Shown here one piece after another: positions 21,579-22,085 of a stretch of DNA of 22,085 nt (positions within the stretch are counted from its first letter, which is position 1; the number at the start of each line of letters is the position of its first letter). The notes under the pieces were generated by a model. It was not told the origin of the DNA and did no database searches. It saw only the letters and a program-made list of their open reading frames with translations. Origin of the DNA: an uncultured Bacteroides sp. (lineage in GTDB: Bacteria > Bacteroidota > Bacteroidia > Bacteroidales > Bacteroidaceae); NCBI RefSeq assembly GCF_910586915.1, contig NZ_CAJULN010000044.1:1-22085 (forward strand). Direction: 5' to 3'. The translations under genes and the position numbers were made by a program.

Positions 21579-21819
21579 CCGAAAATTCGCTAAGATTGGG
21601 CTATGAAGATAAAGATAAAATCAACAGGTGTTATGAAAATACCGCTTTTGCAAAGGTGTGAATTTCAAAAAATAATGCTACCTTTGCGTTTAGAAAATGC
21701 GTTCTTTTGATTGATGCAGAACAGGACAGAATACAGAACTTCGCTCGTTTCTAAATCGTTACCTGTTAAGAAAAGAATCTTTGTAAACTGTTTATTTTCA
21801 ACGATAAAGAAGATTCGAT
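21579..21819. other. Intergenic region downstream of rteB
   Basis: No gene is supported. A weak 7-bp hairpin (CATAGCC at 21574-21580, GGCTATG at 21599-21605) spans the rteB stop and could be a poor terminator. TACCTTTG at 21679-21686 is a full -7 match but drives no recognisable gene. GTTACC occurs at 21758-21763, the same word found upstream of the integrases. If the element is nested in the broken integrase, this stretch would be its right end. Confidence 0.35.
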
Positions 21820-22085
21820 ATGTCTTCCGTGGTGCCACGTGATATGCTTGGTGATGCCGCAACGCTTGGCGACGGCACGGATTCCGTACAGGCAGGTCAT
21901 GTAGTGCGGAACGGGGAATATCCTCCCGTCCTTGCACAGACCCCGGTATTTGTCGATGATGCGCTTCGCTATGTCGAGCAGGCGGATGTTGGACACCACA
22001 CCCGTCTTCTGGCGGTTGATGTTTATCCACTCGTGTTCGTCGAAATAGGTGCGGATATTCTCTTCCGTCAGGTTGCGCATGTCGG
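21766..22085 (-). pseudogene. Tyrosine recombinase fragment, cut after the HxxR motif (5' end off the right edge)
   Basis: The minus strand enters from the right edge in frame (a codon ending CC, then D-MRNLTEENIRTYFDEHEW), so the Met at 22080 is internal and not a start. The integrase pattern continues through the catalytic Lys (INRQKTGV), RLLDIAKRIIDKYRG, CKDGRIFPVP and AVAKRCGITKHITWHHGRH, reaching the HxxR box at about 21820. After that the sequence (IESSLSLKINSLQRFFS, stop at 21766) no longer resembles a recombinase; the catalytic His and Tyr are lost. The missing part matches in type and orientation the stump at 1974-2190. Confidence 0.8.

Noticed and set aside
21574..21605. Hairpin after rteB as a terminator
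   Set aside because: The stem is only 7 bp with an 18-nt loop and no T run; mentioned in the intergenic entry but not annotated as a terminator.
21714..21842. Short basic plus-strand frame (42 residues, MQNRTEYRTSLVSK...) 28 bp after a -7 box
   Set aside because: It overlaps the minus-strand integrase remnant and shows no known motif; the basic composition alone is weak support.

Overview
The window reads as accessory DNA from a Bacteroidales bacterium (Bacteroides/Parabacteroides/Alistipes type). The reasons are TAnnTTTG-type -7 boxes upstream of several starts, a conjugative-element signature (RteA/RteB-type regulators, a MobA-like protein, a DUF3408 protein, CTn-type tyrosine recombinases, families of small helix-turn-helix proteins), and TatA/TatC without a TatB. 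It looks like the integration/regulation end of a CTnDOT-like integrative element carrying an unusual cargo. No rRNA, tRNA or CRISPR array was seen.

Layout. 1-1526: two divergent pairs of small HTH (excisionase-like) genes around a palindromic operator candidate. 1607-2190: a RhuM-like protein and the C-terminal stump of a tyrosine recombinase, both on the minus strand. 2466-5325: two complete tandem tyrosine recombinases and a second RhuM-like gene. 5332-6703: an AT-rich gene for a TIR/deoxyribosyltransferase-like protein between two direct repeats. 6854-7530: a further HTH pair on the minus strand, one with an in-frame stop codon. The HTH pair, RhuM and integrase order of the left side is mirrored here. 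7928-9104: DUF3408 and MobA-like genes, with a cluster of hairpins (possible oriT) before mobA; the relaxase that normally follows mobA is absent.

9294-21578 is the most interesting part. A divergent AraC-family gene faces an apparent 11-gene operon with gaps of about 20 bp or less and, at the end, overlapping genes. In order: a 72-residue unknown, a Tat-exported aldo/keto reductase, a flavodoxin-cyclophilin-like lipoprotein, a hexapeptide acetyltransferase, a YqhD-like iron alcohol dehydrogenase, a flavin-reductase/ABM lipoprotein, an exported CMD-cupin protein, an exported flavodoxin, TatA, TatC, RteA and RteB. The AraC plus AKR plus YqhD-like set resembles the E. coli yqhC-yqhD-dkgA aldehyde-response locus, here extended into the envelope and supplied with its own Tat genes. 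In CTnDOT the rteA-rteB operon begins with tetQ; here the redox/Tat cargo takes that position. The inference is that transfer control may be tied to an AraC-sensed chemical stress instead of tetracycline.

At the right edge (21820-22085) lies the N-terminal side of a broken tyrosine recombinase on the minus strand, cut at the same HxxR motif where the left stump (1974-2190) begins. The orientation fits a ~19.6 kb element nested inside a resident integrase gene, but the two fragments overlap in non-identical sequence, so this remains a hypothesis.
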